NCBI GenBank assembly: GCA_018650795.1
Contig: JABIFG010000104.1
Span: forward strand, 1-64,000
Direction of reading: 5' to 3'
Source of the DNA: Fidelibacterota bacterium
Lineage (GTDB): Bacteria > Fidelibacterota > UBA8477 > JABMPR01
DNA length: 64,000 bases
A model generated the notes under the pieces. That model was not told the origin of the DNA, did not search any database, and was given only the letters and a program-made list of their open reading frames with translations. This document shows, in pieces, positions 16,512 through 25,068 of the stretch (position 1 is the stretch's first letter; each line of letters starts with the position of its first letter). Made by a program: the position numbers and the translations under genes.

Positions 16512-17666
16512 TTATGCCAATTTGTCCATTGCTGCTATTGGATCTTTTTGACCCGTCAAAAACATCATTGCAGCAATGATAAATGGTTTATAGCTGGCCT
16601 CCAGATAGGTGTCCTTTCGGTAGCGATCAAATACAGATGCACTCACCTCACCCTGCTCACAGCTTACTCCGGTGATATCAGCTGGCAGGCAATGCATGTA
16701 TAACGCTTTTCCATCTCTGGTAAGCTGCATTTTATCTTCTGTACATTCCCAGTCGGTAAATTTTGCGTTGTTGGCCAGGCAGCTTTTTTCTAATTCTTTT
16801 AGTCCAGCTTGATCACCTTGTTTTAATAATGATGTTCTATCTTCCATGACATGGAATGGTGCCCAGGATTTGGGATAAACGATGTCAGCGTCTGTGAATG
16901 CTTCATCCATACTATTGGTTGTTCGGAAGGACCCACCTGAGACTTGTGCTTGTTTATCTGCTAATCCCACTACTTCAGGAATTAAGCCGTAACCCTCCGG
17001 ATGGGCTAAAGTGACCTCCATCCCATAACGAGTGAGTAATCCAATAATACCCTGGGGGACGGAAAGGGGTTTGCCATAACTAGGTGAGTATGCCCAGGAC
17101 ATGGCGATTTTCTTGCCTTTTAAATTATCAAGGGATCCAAAATAGTTTTTCAGCATGGCCAGGTCTGACATGCTCTGGGTGGGATGGTCTATATCACACT
17201 GTAGATTGATTAAACCGGGGCGATTGTGTAAAACCCCTTCCTCGAAACCTGTCTGGACAGCAGAGGAAACTTCCTTCATATAGCTGTGGCCTTCTCCGAG
17301 ATACATATCATCTCGGATGCCGATCACCCGAGTCATAAATGAAATCATGTTGGCAGTCTCACGTACAGTTTCGCCATGGGAAACCTGAGATTTTTCCTCA
17401 TCCATATCTGATACAGCCAGACCAAGCGCATTGGCTGCCGATGCGAAGCTAAAACGTGTCCGGGTGGAGTTGTCCCTGAAAATTGAAACGGCCAAGCCAG
17501 AATCAAAAACCAGATTTGGTTTTCCAAGACGATGTCTTTCTCTCAAAAGCTCTGCCATAAGCAGGGTTGCCTCTAACTCTACCTGAGTTTTACCCCAGGT
17601 CAGTAGAAAATCGCTACCGTAGTTTCCCAGATTTAGGGATTTTATTTTTTCTATTAAGTTTTCCAT
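16512..17666 (-). CDS. ygeW: YgeW-like carbamoyltransferase
   Basis: Member of the aspartate/ornithine carbamoyltransferase superfamily, 384 residues, very like E. coli YgeW. FRDNSTRTRFSFASA near residue 65 is the carbamoyl-phosphate loop, and HGETVRETANMIS follows. QCDIDHPTQSMSDLAML and GKKIAMSWAYSPSYGKPLSVPQG are shared nearly word for word with YgeW, as is YMHCLPADITGVSC near the end. In the cluster it probably splits a carbamoylated intermediate to give carbamoyl phosphate, allowing ATP gain through a carbamate kinase. No carbamate kinase gene is in the window. Intergenic DNA on both sides (136 and 126 bp) carries repeat-like sequences. Confidence 0.93.
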   Translation of the reverse strand: MENLIEKIKSLNLGNYGSDFLLTWGKTQVELEATLLMAELLRERHRLGKPNLVFDSGLAVSIFRDNSTRTRFSFASAANALGLAVSDMDEEKSQVSHGETVRETANMISFMTRVIGIRDDMYLGEGHSYMKEVSSAVQTGFEEGVLHNRPGLINLQCDIDHPTQSMSDLAMLKNYFGSLDNLKGKKIAMSWAYSPSYGKPLSVPQGIIGLLTRYGMEVTLAHPEGYGLIPEVVGLADKQAQVSGGSFRTTNSMDEAFTDADIVYPKSWAPFHVMEDRTSLLKQGDQAGLKELEKSCLANNAKFTDWECTEDKMQLTRDGKALYMHCLPADITGVSCEQGEVSASVFDRYRKDTYLEASYKPFIIAAMMFLTGQKDPIAAMDKLA

Positions 17667-17698
17667 AATATTTCAGCTTCACTCAATTAATTTTGTTC

Positions 17699-17763
17699 GT
17701 CACATCGAGCGGAGTCGAGATGCAATAAGTTAAATTAAATCCCTCGACTCCGCTCGGGATGAC
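17699..17763. repeat. Inverted repeat with GAGCGGAGTCGAG arms
   Basis: Left arm 17699-17720 and right arm 17741-17763 share GTCA at the tip and a 13-bp perfect core, GAGCGGAGTCGAG, separated by an AT-rich loop of about 20 bases. It fills most of the ygeY-ygeW gap. Sequences of this style occur as dispersed hairpins in many bacterial genomes. It may be a REP-like element or may affect mRNA stability inside the operon. Confidence 0.75.
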
Positions 17764-17792
17764 AAACTGGAAATTTGTGTTATTCACCTTCT

Positions 17793-19004
17793 TCATTTCT
17801 CAATATTCTCAAGATATGTCAGTGGTATCGCCACATACATAGCAGCCGCTTTAACCAGGTGATCTTTCCAGGTCTTCTCATTTGGGGCATGCGCTTCTTC
17901 TTCTGCTCCAGGGCCAAAGCCAATACAGGGCACACCGTATTTTCCCATGATAGCTACACCATTGGTAGAAAAGGTCCATTTATCTACAACAGGCTCCTCA
18001 TTAAACAATCCTTTATAGGCATCAACCAAGGAGGTAGTGGCCACATGATCTTCTTCAATTAACCAGGTTGGGAAATACGCCTGGGTGGGATAACTGAGCC
18101 CCGTATAACTCGGTCGCTCATAATCATACATTTCTACAAAAGCGTCTCCGGCTTTCACCGAAGGGAGATTCCTGATTTCATTTAGGGCTGAATCAGCGGT
18201 TTCACCCACGGTGAGGCGACGATCCACAGAAATGGAGCATCCATCTGCTACAGCACATCGAGATGGTGAGGTGAAAAAGACCTCAGACACTGTCAGGGAA
18301 CCCTTCCCTAGAAACTCATGGTCAGCCAGACGCGTATTCAATTCTTGAAGTTCCAGGAGAATAGGTGCCATTTTATATATGGCATTGTCTCCTCGTTCAG
18401 GTGCTGAGCCATGTGCACTGATTCCAGATGTGGTGACCTTGATTTCCATGCGTCCGCGTTGTCCTCGATAAATTCTGCATGAAGTGGGCTCTGTACTCAC
18501 CACAAACTCGGGCTGAATTTTCTTATTATCCATGATGTACTGCCAGCATAAGCCATCACAATCTTCTTCCTGGACCGTTCCGGTAACCACCAGCGTGTAG
18601 TCAGCTTCCAGGCCAAGGTCTTTGATGATTTTACCGGCATAAACCATGCTGGCCATACCACCTTCCTGATCGGAGGCTCCCCGTCCAATAATGATTTCAT
18701 CATCTTCAAAACCCTGGTAGGGATCCACATCCCAGTTATCAAGATTGCCAACACCCACCGTGTCGATGTGAGCATCCATTGCGATGACATGGGAACCATG
18801 ACCTATGGTTCCATAGATATTGCCCATCTCATCAATCTCAATTTTATCGAAGCCAACTTTTTCCATTTCCTGTTTGATGCGCTGGATGACCAGCTCTTCC
18901 TGACAACTTTCACTGGGGATGGCAATCATATCCCGTAAGAATCTGGAAATCTCAGGTCGATATCGTTCTGCTTGGTTAAGTATTTGCTGAAAATCTATAT
19001 TCAT
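17793..19004 (-). CDS. ygeY: YgeY-like M20 family metallohydrolase
   Basis: Zinc-dependent hydrolase of the M20/ArgE/DapE family, 403 residues. [52 protein letters not shown] and [16 protein letters not shown] are near-identical to E. coli YgeY. The His of DAHID, the Asp of SDQEGG, the Glu-Glu of VQEED and the His of the C-terminal APNEKTW region fit the metal site. Its role in the purine pathway would be hydrolysis of an amide bond in a ring-opened intermediate. It starts 35 bp after the ssnA stop and is followed by ygeW, the same functional neighbours as in E. coli. Confidence 0.94.
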   Translation of the reverse strand: MNIDFQQILNQAERYRPEISRFLRDMIAIPSESCQEELVIQRIKQEMEKVGFDKIEIDEMGNIYGTIGHGSHVIAMDAHIDTVGVGNLDNWDVDPYQGFEDDEIIIGRGASDQEGGMASMVYAGKIIKDLGLEADYTLVVTGTVQEEDCDGLCWQYIMDNKKIQPEFVVSTEPTSCRIYRGQRGRMEIKVTTSGISAHGSAPERGDNAIYKMAPILLELQELNTRLADHEFLGKGSLTVSEVFFTSPSRCAVADGCSISVDRRLTVGETADSALNEIRNLPSVKAGDAFVEMYDYERPSYTGLSYPTQAYFPTWLIEEDHVATTSLVDAYKGLFNEEPVVDKWTFSTNGVAIMGKYGVPCIGFGPGAEEEAHAPNEKTWKDHLVKAAAMYVAIPLTYLENIEK

Positions 19005-19039
19005 ATTGTGTCTTTCTTATCAGTATTTTCTATATGCGT

Positions 19040-20350
19040 CTAGAGCGCTTTCATTGCTGACCAAAGTCGCTTGCTTTGTTTGCGGGCTGTTTCACGAATT
19101 CGGGTTTCATCTTTACCCACCAATTGTTTATTTCTCATTCGAAAAGTTCCCCGGGTCATGACATCAGTGGGTTGTCCCAAGCCAAAGAGAAGGTGTCCAC
19201 TGAAATTGTCGGCGGTCAGTTCTGTACGAGGATCATAATCATAAAAGACCAGATCAGCCTGCGCCTCCTCCTCAATATGCCCCACTAATTTTCCGAATAT
19301 TTTTAAGGCAATATCAGGATTATTCTGGAAAAGGAGCTCCAGATAATCTACCGGAAGGCTTTCGGTGGCAGCTCGGACGAGCGTGCCTTCCTTGGCCTCC
19401 TTGAGCAGGTTGTTTTGCATTCCATCCGTACCAAGTCCAGGGTTCAGGGATTCAATAATCTCTGTTTCCAGCACACCGACTTGATTGTTGGCATTGGATG
19501 TGGGGTTGTGAACCAGTTTACAGCCATGTTTTAATAAAATATGACGATCTTCACGGGTCATAAATATGCCATGAATGATCAGGGATTGATTGGACAGGAG
19601 TTTATAATCATCCAGCCGCTGAATCACAGATCGATACCCTCTGGTCTGAGCATCTTTTTCGTCAGCCAGATCCTCAGCAACATGTATGTGAATACCGCAA
19701 TCAGGGAAATCTTTTAACTGTGTGCTCACCATCTCCAAAGACTTGTCTGATAGTGTGAATGAAGCGTGTAGACCCAGACGAGGGGAGATGTATGGATTGG
19801 AGGCGTATTTTTTGATAGCACGGATATTTTCCATTAACTCATCTTTAAAATTCGCTTCTCCGTTTCTATCCGAACATTCAAAACAGAGACTTATATTAAC
19901 GCCAAATGATTCCGCAACAGTTCCCAGAAGATCTAAAGATCCATCAACGAAAAGTGGGCTTGCATGATGATCAATAATGGTTGTGGTGCCATTCTGTATG
20001 CAATCCATGAGTCCTGCTTCAAAGGAAGCCCGTGTGGAAGCCTTGTCCAATCCACGGTCCAATTTCCACCAGACCTCTTCCAGGTGTTCAACAAAGTTTT
20101 TTGGTGATTTCTGGGGAGGATGCATTCCCATGGCCAATGTGGAGTAAAGGTGAGTATGGGCATTAATAATACCAGGTAAAACAGTCTTACCTTGCATATC
20201 CAGAATCTGTCCATCGAAGCCAACGTGTGAAAATCCACGCCCCACAAATTTGATGGTTTCATTTTCAATGAGAATGGAAGCGTGCTCCAGAAATTCTCGT
20301 TCACCAAAGGGATCAATAATGCGTAAATTGTGTAATAAGAGCTGTTCCAT
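19040..20350 (-). CDS. ssnA: SsnA-like amidohydrolase
   Basis: Amidohydrolase of the SsnA type, about 436 residues. Key features are GIINAHTHLYSTLAMG (HxH metal site), EEVWWKLDRGLDKAST, TTIIDHHASPLFVDGSL, CGIHIHVAEDLADE and GLGTDGMQNNLLKEAKEG. The phrases WWKLDRGLD and IDHHASP are particular to SsnA within the COG0402 family. The gene overlaps or abuts the stop of the large hydroxylase subunit. An ATG at 20350 with AGGTGA upstream is the preferred start, while a GTG at 20359 would add three residues. SsnA is a constant member of anaerobic purine clusters. A ring-deaminating or ring-opening hydrolysis is likely, the exact substrate uncertain. Confidence 0.92.
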   Translation of the reverse strand: MEQLLLHNLRIIDPFGEREFLEHASILIENETIKFVGRGFSHVGFDGQILDMQGKTVLPGIINAHTHLYSTLAMGMHPPQKSPKNFVEHLEEVWWKLDRGLDKASTRASFEAGLMDCIQNGTTTIIDHHASPLFVDGSLDLLGTVAESFGVNISLCFECSDRNGEANFKDELMENIRAIKKYASNPYISPRLGLHASFTLSDKSLEMVSTQLKDFPDCGIHIHVAEDLADEKDAQTRGYRSVIQRLDDYKLLSNQSLIIHGIFMTREDRHILLKHGCKLVHNPTSNANNQVGVLETEIIESLNPGLGTDGMQNNLLKEAKEGTLVRAATESLPVDYLELLFQNNPDIALKIFGKLVGHIEEEAQADLVFYDYDPRTELTADNFSGHLLFGLGQPTDVMTRGTFRMRNKQLVGKDETRIRETARKQSKRLWSAMKAL

Positions 20351-20351
20351 C

Positions 20352-22616
20352 TCACTCACCTACCATATCTAAAATGTGTTCAGGCTTTATGGGGATATGA
20401 GCAACTGATTTCCCCAGTGCGTTACTTACAGCATTGGCTATAGCTGCGGCTGTTGGAATGATGGCTGGTTCCCCGATACCTTTCGCTCCCCAGGGACCTT
20501 CAGGCTCCGGATCTTCCACCAGAATTGATTCGATATCACCCACATCCATGGCCGTTGGCAAAAGATATGTAGTGAGATTGTCGCTTAAAACTTTACCTCC
20601 GCTAACTTTGAAATCTTCCGTCAGTGCCCAGCCGATTCCCTGAGCAGCACCACCTTCTATCTGAGCTTCCAGTCCAGCTGGATTGATGGCTCGTCCCACA
20701 TCATGTGAGGCCCAGATTTTAGCTACCTTCACTTGACCAGTGAGGGTGTCAACTTTGACCCTGGCGATGTGAGTCGCATAAGAATAAGTGAAATAGGCTT
20801 CACCGACTCCGTTGATGGGATCATAATCAAGTTCAGGAACATGCCACCAGCCCAGTACATCCATTGGGCGGTTGGATAAATAGAGGTAATTGCAGAGCTC
20901 TGCGAACCCCAGCTTCTCGGTATTCCTGATATTGCTTACTTCATCTTGCTCAATTCTTATTTCTTTCAGGTCGCATTGCATGAGTTCAGCTGCAGATTCT
21001 TTTAGAATAGGCAACAGTTTACCGGCTGCATCCCTGATGGCGTTTCCCGTCATGACTACATTCCGGCTGGCCACCGAAGGACCACTATCCGGCACTTTAT
21101 CCGTGTCAGTAGGCAATACGGTAATTCTGGAGGGCTCAACACCCAGAGCTTCTGCAGTCATCTGCTGTACAACGGTGAGAGCGCCCTGACCCATTTCAAT
21201 GAGACCAAAGGCAACTGAAATCGAACCATCACGATGGAGTTTGATCCTGGCTCCACTCCCATCCATAAACCAACCGGCCGCACCGAGACAATTGCCATAG
21301 TGAATCAAGGAGACTCCGTACCCGGTTTTCCAACGGGAGTCTTCTTCTACCTGACGATTTGTCCAATCACAAGCAATCGCAGCGGTATTCAGTGTCTCTT
21401 CAGCACCGACACTGCTGGTTAAATGGTGGCCAGTAAGGGTTTTGGTATCAACCTTTACAATATTGCTTAAGCGCAATTCTATGGGATCCATATCTAATTC
21501 TGTAGCAATGACATCCATCATCCGTTCATGGCCAAAGGCTGCCTGGGGAGATCCAAAACCTCGAAAGGCACCAGTGGGAGGCAGATTGGTATAGTATGAT
21601 TTGGATTCCACCGAGATGTTCTCGATAACGTAGGGACCCATGGCCTGCATGGCTGAGCGGTATGAGACTACTGAAGACAGAGTCGCATAAGCTCCGGCAT
21701 TTTCTTCAAGCTTGATTTCTGCGGCCAATAACTTGCCAGACTTTGACACCCCCACCTTGTAATGCATCTGAAAGGGATGGCGTTTGCTGGTGAGTTGAAC
21801 ATCCGTAGAACGATCGTAGACCATTTTGACAGGTCGTTTCAGAAGTACTGCTGCCAGAGCGGCCCGAGTGCATGTTTCTGAGGGAATATCTTCTTTTCCA
21901 CCAAATGCCCCACCAGTGGGTGATTGTTCTACACGAATTTTCGAGAAGGGGATTGCCAGAGCCTTCGAAACGGCTTTTTGAACATAGAATGGGCACTGAA
22001 TGGACCCAAGGATATCAACACCCCCATCAGAAGTCACTTGTGCAATACAAGCTTGTGGTTCGAGATAATAATGTTCTTGAAAAGGTGTTTCAAAACGAGC
22101 CTCAATAATGTGATCAGCTTCCTGAAAAGCACTTTCTGGATCACCTCGCTTGACCTGATGTTGACAGGCCAGATTGGTCTCGTGTAGGAAATTATCCTGG
22201 GCATCTCGACTCTCATCAATACTTAGTATAGGTGCAAATGACTCAGTTTTTACCTCAACCAGTTTTGAGAGTCGTTGGGCCGATTCAGGGGTTTTTGCGA
22301 TGAGTATGCCCACACTATCACCTATATAGCGAACTACTTGATCTGCTAGGAGTGGTTGATCTTCTAGAATTACTCCGACCTGATTTTCTCCAGGAATATC
22401 ACTCGCAGCAAAGAAGGCAACAAATTCGCTATCTGATTCCACCATAGTGGTATCAATGCCAAGTAATCGGCCATAAGGAATGGATGAATAAACGGGAGCT
22501 CCATGGACCATGTTGGCGACCTGGATATCAGTAAGAAACCTGGTCTCGCCCGTGGTTTTACCCCGAGCATCCACACGTTTAAGTCTGGTACCGATTATTT
22601 GGGAAGATTGTGACAT
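20352..22616 (-). CDS. Molybdenum hydroxylase large subunit, XdhD-like (set B)
   Basis: The second Moco-binding subunit, 754 residues. The N-terminal hammerhead is followed by GGAFGGKEDIPSET near residue 233, AFRGFGSPQAAFGH near 350, and GPWGAKGIGEPAIIPT near 715 with the catalytic Glu. It keeps the RGFG arginine that purine-oxidising enzymes use. It resembles E. coli XdhD in context: next to ssnA and in the ygfK/ygfM block. Its FeS and FAD partners are displaced to 13152-13640 and 11901-12722. The downstream ssnA start touches its stop, so these two are coupled. Compared with set A it has the more typical xanthine dehydrogenase motifs, which suggests this set handles xanthine or hypoxanthine. 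That is inference. Confidence 0.88.
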   Translation of the reverse strand: MSQSSQIIGTRLKRVDARGKTTGETRFLTDIQVANMVHGAPVYSSIPYGRLLGIDTTMVESDSEFVAFFAASDIPGENQVGVILEDQPLLADQVVRYIGDSVGILIAKTPESAQRLSKLVEVKTESFAPILSIDESRDAQDNFLHETNLACQHQVKRGDPESAFQEADHIIEARFETPFQEHYYLEPQACIAQVTSDGGVDILGSIQCPFYVQKAVSKALAIPFSKIRVEQSPTGGAFGGKEDIPSETCTRAALAAVLLKRPVKMVYDRSTDVQLTSKRHPFQMHYKVGVSKSGKLLAAEIKLEENAGAYATLSSVVSYRSAMQAMGPYVIENISVESKSYYTNLPPTGAFRGFGSPQAAFGHERMMDVIATELDMDPIELRLSNIVKVDTKTLTGHHLTSSVGAEETLNTAAIACDWTNRQVEEDSRWKTGYGVSLIHYGNCLGAAGWFMDGSGARIKLHRDGSISVAFGLIEMGQGALTVVQQMTAEALGVEPSRITVLPTDTDKVPDSGPSVASRNVVMTGNAIRDAAGKLLPILKESAAELMQCDLKEIRIEQDEVSNIRNTEKLGFAELCNYLYLSNRPMDVLGWWHVPELDYDPINGVGEAYFTYSYATHIARVKVDTLTGQVKVAKIWASHDVGRAINPAGLEAQIEGGAAQGIGWALTEDFKVSGGKVLSDNLTTYLLPTAMDVGDIESILVEDPEPEGPWGAKGIGEPAIIPTAAAIANAVSNALGKSVAHIPIKPEHILDMVGE

Positions 22617-22662
22617 ATTACTTAACGTTCATTGGCTATATGAGCCTGGATAGCGCCTTTTC

Positions 22663-23161
22663 TTTTACAACGAAATTAACGAAAATGACGAATTGCATAG
22701 TTGATCAGGTCTTTTCAGTTGATTGGTTAGATTTTGCATGGCGTTTGAATTGGAGAGGAATACGACCAAAATTAATAACGTACCCAACTTCCATACCTGA
22801 TGCTTTTAAATAGTTGATTAACTGTGCATAATGAGGTCTGGAAATATTTTCAACCGCCTTAATTTCAAGAATAATTTTCTCTTCTACGACCATATCTGCT
22901 ACATAAATACCGACGTTGTGCCCCCGAAAATAAACATCAAGTTGTTTTTGTTGATCAACAACCAAATCCTCTTCCTGAAGTGCAATAATTAGAGCATTTT
23001 CATAAACACGCTCTAAAAAGCCAAGTCCAAGCTCCTTTTGAACCTCAATGGCAAGTTTGATGATATTATCAGTCAGCTCTTTATATAAAATGGATTTCAT
23101 ATTACTCGTTTTGGAATCAATAAAATTAGTTCGTTTCGTTCGTAAATTTCGTTGTTAAAAA
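22663..23161 (-). mobile_element. Candidate GxxExxY element 2 with inverted triple-unit arms
   Basis: Arms at 22663-22698 and 23125-23161 are inverted. Read inward, the left arm is CAACGAA-ATTA-ACGAA-AATG-ACGAA and the right arm is CAACGAA-ATTT-ACGAA-CGAA-ACGAA, each preceded by a T-rich tip. The 9-bp unit spacing is exact in both. The arms enclose one gene and nothing else. There is no transposase, and no target duplication is clear. Confidence 0.55.
22705..23100 (-). CDS. GxxExxY family protein, copy 2
   Basis: A 131-residue GxxExxY protein: LGLGFLERVYENALIIAL near residue 24, YVADMVVEEKIILEIKAVENI near 85 and AQLINYLKASGMEVGYVINFG near 100. The D...E-x-K pattern again suggests a nuclease-like fold. 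It is clearly homologous to the copy at 12725-13141 but only moderately similar, so this is not a recent duplication. It lies between the adenine deaminase gene and the XdhD-like gene, in operon orientation, and is enclosed by inverted repeat arms of a different sequence type from those of copy 1. The function is unknown. It could be a passenger or the acting protein of a small element. Confidence 0.88.
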   Translation of the reverse strand: MKSILYKELTDNIIKLAIEVQKELGLGFLERVYENALIIALQEEDLVVDQQKQLDVYFRGHNVGIYVADMVVEEKIILEIKAVENISRPHYAQLINYLKASGMEVGYVINFGRIPLQFKRHAKSNQSTEKT

Positions 23162-23172
23162 CATTTAAAACC

Positions 23173-24822
23173 TCACCCTTCACTCGATTCAAAGGCATCT
23201 ATGAATTGGAATGTTTTGCCATCAAAGAGACCCTTGTCACTCAGTTTGATGTCTGGAATCACCAGGAGTGCCATAAAGGATAGTGTCATGTAGGGAGCAC
23301 CCAATTGGGATCCCATCTCCTTGGCAAGGTCATCCATTTCACCATAGCTTACACCTACCTTGAAAGCATCATCATCTGACATAATACCTGCAACAGGCAG
23401 GGGGAGGACACGTTCAGTCTTTTTGGCTACCGCTGCGATACCACCCTGGTTCTGAATGATAAGATTCATAGCTTTCGCCAAATCCTCATCCGAAGTACCA
23501 ACGGCGACAATATTATGGGAATCATGGGCCACTGACGAAGCAATTGCTCCTTCCTTTAGACCAAAGTTACGGATGAGAGCCACAGCTGGCTTAGAAAACG
23601 CATAGCGATTCAAAACGGCGATTTTAAGGATATCTTCGTCAGTATTTGGCTTAATAAAGCCATCAGAGTCTAATGTTGGGTGCCATGAATATTTCTTAGT
23701 GACCAATTGTCCATCAATAACATCTATAACCGGTACCCGATCTTGGCTTGATTTAATTCCAAAGAGTTGGGGTGTCTGGAGTTTTGCTTCAAATTTATTT
23801 ATTGGCGCTACAGCCTGAGAACCAAGTTTTGGTGTGCCATTTTCAGCCAGTAGCTCTCCATTGATATAAGTCGCTCTGACCTGAAAATTATCAAAATTGT
23901 CAACAAGAATCAGGTCGGCAGGATCACCCGTTTGCAGGAGACCAATATCCAGTTTATATGTTTTAATTGGTGTAACCGATGCGCTCCATAAAACCTTGAG
24001 TGGATCAACTCCTGCGGCGATGGCTCGTTTAACCATCTCATTGATATGCCCTTCAGCTAGATCGTCGGGATGTTTATCATCACTACAAAGCATACAATTC
24101 TCATAATGTTCATCAAGCAGGGGAATGAGATCATCAAGATTACGAGCTGCGGATCCTTCCCGAATCTGCACCTGCATACCCAAGGACAGTTTTTCCAGCG
24201 CTTCATCCAGACTAAAACATTCATGATCTGTCGTGATACCAGCCTCGACATACTTTTTAACAGCTTCACCACGCAATCCTGGAGCATGACCATCGACGAC
24301 TTTTCCAGCGGTTTTCGCTAGCTCTAATTTTTCTTTGACATCAGTAGCATCATTCAAAACGCCAGGTACATTCATCATTTCTGATAGACTGACGATATCC
24401 TCTCGCTGCAACAGGGCTTCAATTTCAGACGCAGTCAGCTCTGCTCCAGCTGTTTCGAAAGGCGTGGCCGGGACGCAGGAAGGCGCACTGAAATGGAACT
24501 TAAAGGGTGTTTGACTTGCATTATCCAACATGAACTCTACACCGTGAATTCCCAGTACATTGGCTATTTCATGTGGATCAGAGACCGTGGCGACTGTGCC
24601 GTGAATAACAGCAGCTCGGGCGAATTCAGTGGGAACCAACATGGAACTTTCAATGTGAATATGGGCATCGATGAGTCCGGGAAGAATGAGATGTGTTTCA
24701 GGAATAGTTTCTTCAACTACAGACTTAATTTTGCCGTTTTCAATATGTACGGTTCCAGAAAAAATGCGTTGATTTAGCACATCAACAATGTTGCCAGAGA
24801 GGGAAAAGGAGTTATATGTCAT
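23173..24822 (-). CDS. ade: Adenine deaminase
   Basis: Converts adenine to hypoxanthine and ammonia, feeding the purine pathway. The 549-residue protein has the Ade family features: LPGLIDAHIHIESSMLVPTEF near residue 48 (HxH metal site), TVSDPHEIANVLG near 80, HAPGLRGEAVKKYVEAG near 175, DHECFSLDEALEKLSLGM near 205 and CSDDKHPDDLAEGH near 250. The C-terminal Ade-specific domain is present (NRYAFSKPAVALIRNFGLKEGAIASSVAHDSHN). It is the first gene of the minus-strand block, so the main operon promoter is expected in the 246-bp divergent gap to the radical SAM gene. Only a weak GAGAA stands upstream of the ATG. Confidence 0.95.
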   Translation of the reverse strand: MTYNSFSLSGNIVDVLNQRIFSGTVHIENGKIKSVVEETIPETHLILPGLIDAHIHIESSMLVPTEFARAAVIHGTVATVSDPHEIANVLGIHGVEFMLDNASQTPFKFHFSAPSCVPATPFETAGAELTASEIEALLQREDIVSLSEMMNVPGVLNDATDVKEKLELAKTAGKVVDGHAPGLRGEAVKKYVEAGITTDHECFSLDEALEKLSLGMQVQIREGSAARNLDDLIPLLDEHYENCMLCSDDKHPDDLAEGHINEMVKRAIAAGVDPLKVLWSASVTPIKTYKLDIGLLQTGDPADLILVDNFDNFQVRATYINGELLAENGTPKLGSQAVAPINKFEAKLQTPQLFGIKSSQDRVPVIDVIDGQLVTKKYSWHPTLDSDGFIKPNTDEDILKIAVLNRYAFSKPAVALIRNFGLKEGAIASSVAHDSHNIVAVGTSDEDLAKAMNLIIQNQGGIAAVAKKTERVLPLPVAGIMSDDDAFKVGVSYGEMDDLAKEMGSQLGAPYMTLSFMALLVIPDIKLSDKGLFDGKTFQFIDAFESSEG

Positions 24823-25068
24823 GGTCTTATTCTCAAGTACATGGATAGGGTCAATTCTAGTCGCTTTCTTTTTGAGCCGGTCTGTAATCTAGTATTATTC
24901 AGGGAAAATCAGTAAGAAATCTTGGCATATACTGCATATCATCAATTACAGAACTTATCTTGAATCAAGAAAAAAAAAGTGAAACTCCTACTCTGTTTTT
25001 TTGAGTTCAGGTCTAATATAGGAAGCACCATTCGAGAGTTGAAACAGTTATAGTCGAGGAATTACTCT

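Noticed and set aside
7619-23161. Reading the Mrr nuclease and the two GxxExxY genes together as a defence island
   Set aside because: They are separated by metabolic genes of one operon, have different flanks, and no methyltransferase, toxin-antitoxin or other defence gene is present. Each is better treated as a separate insertion.
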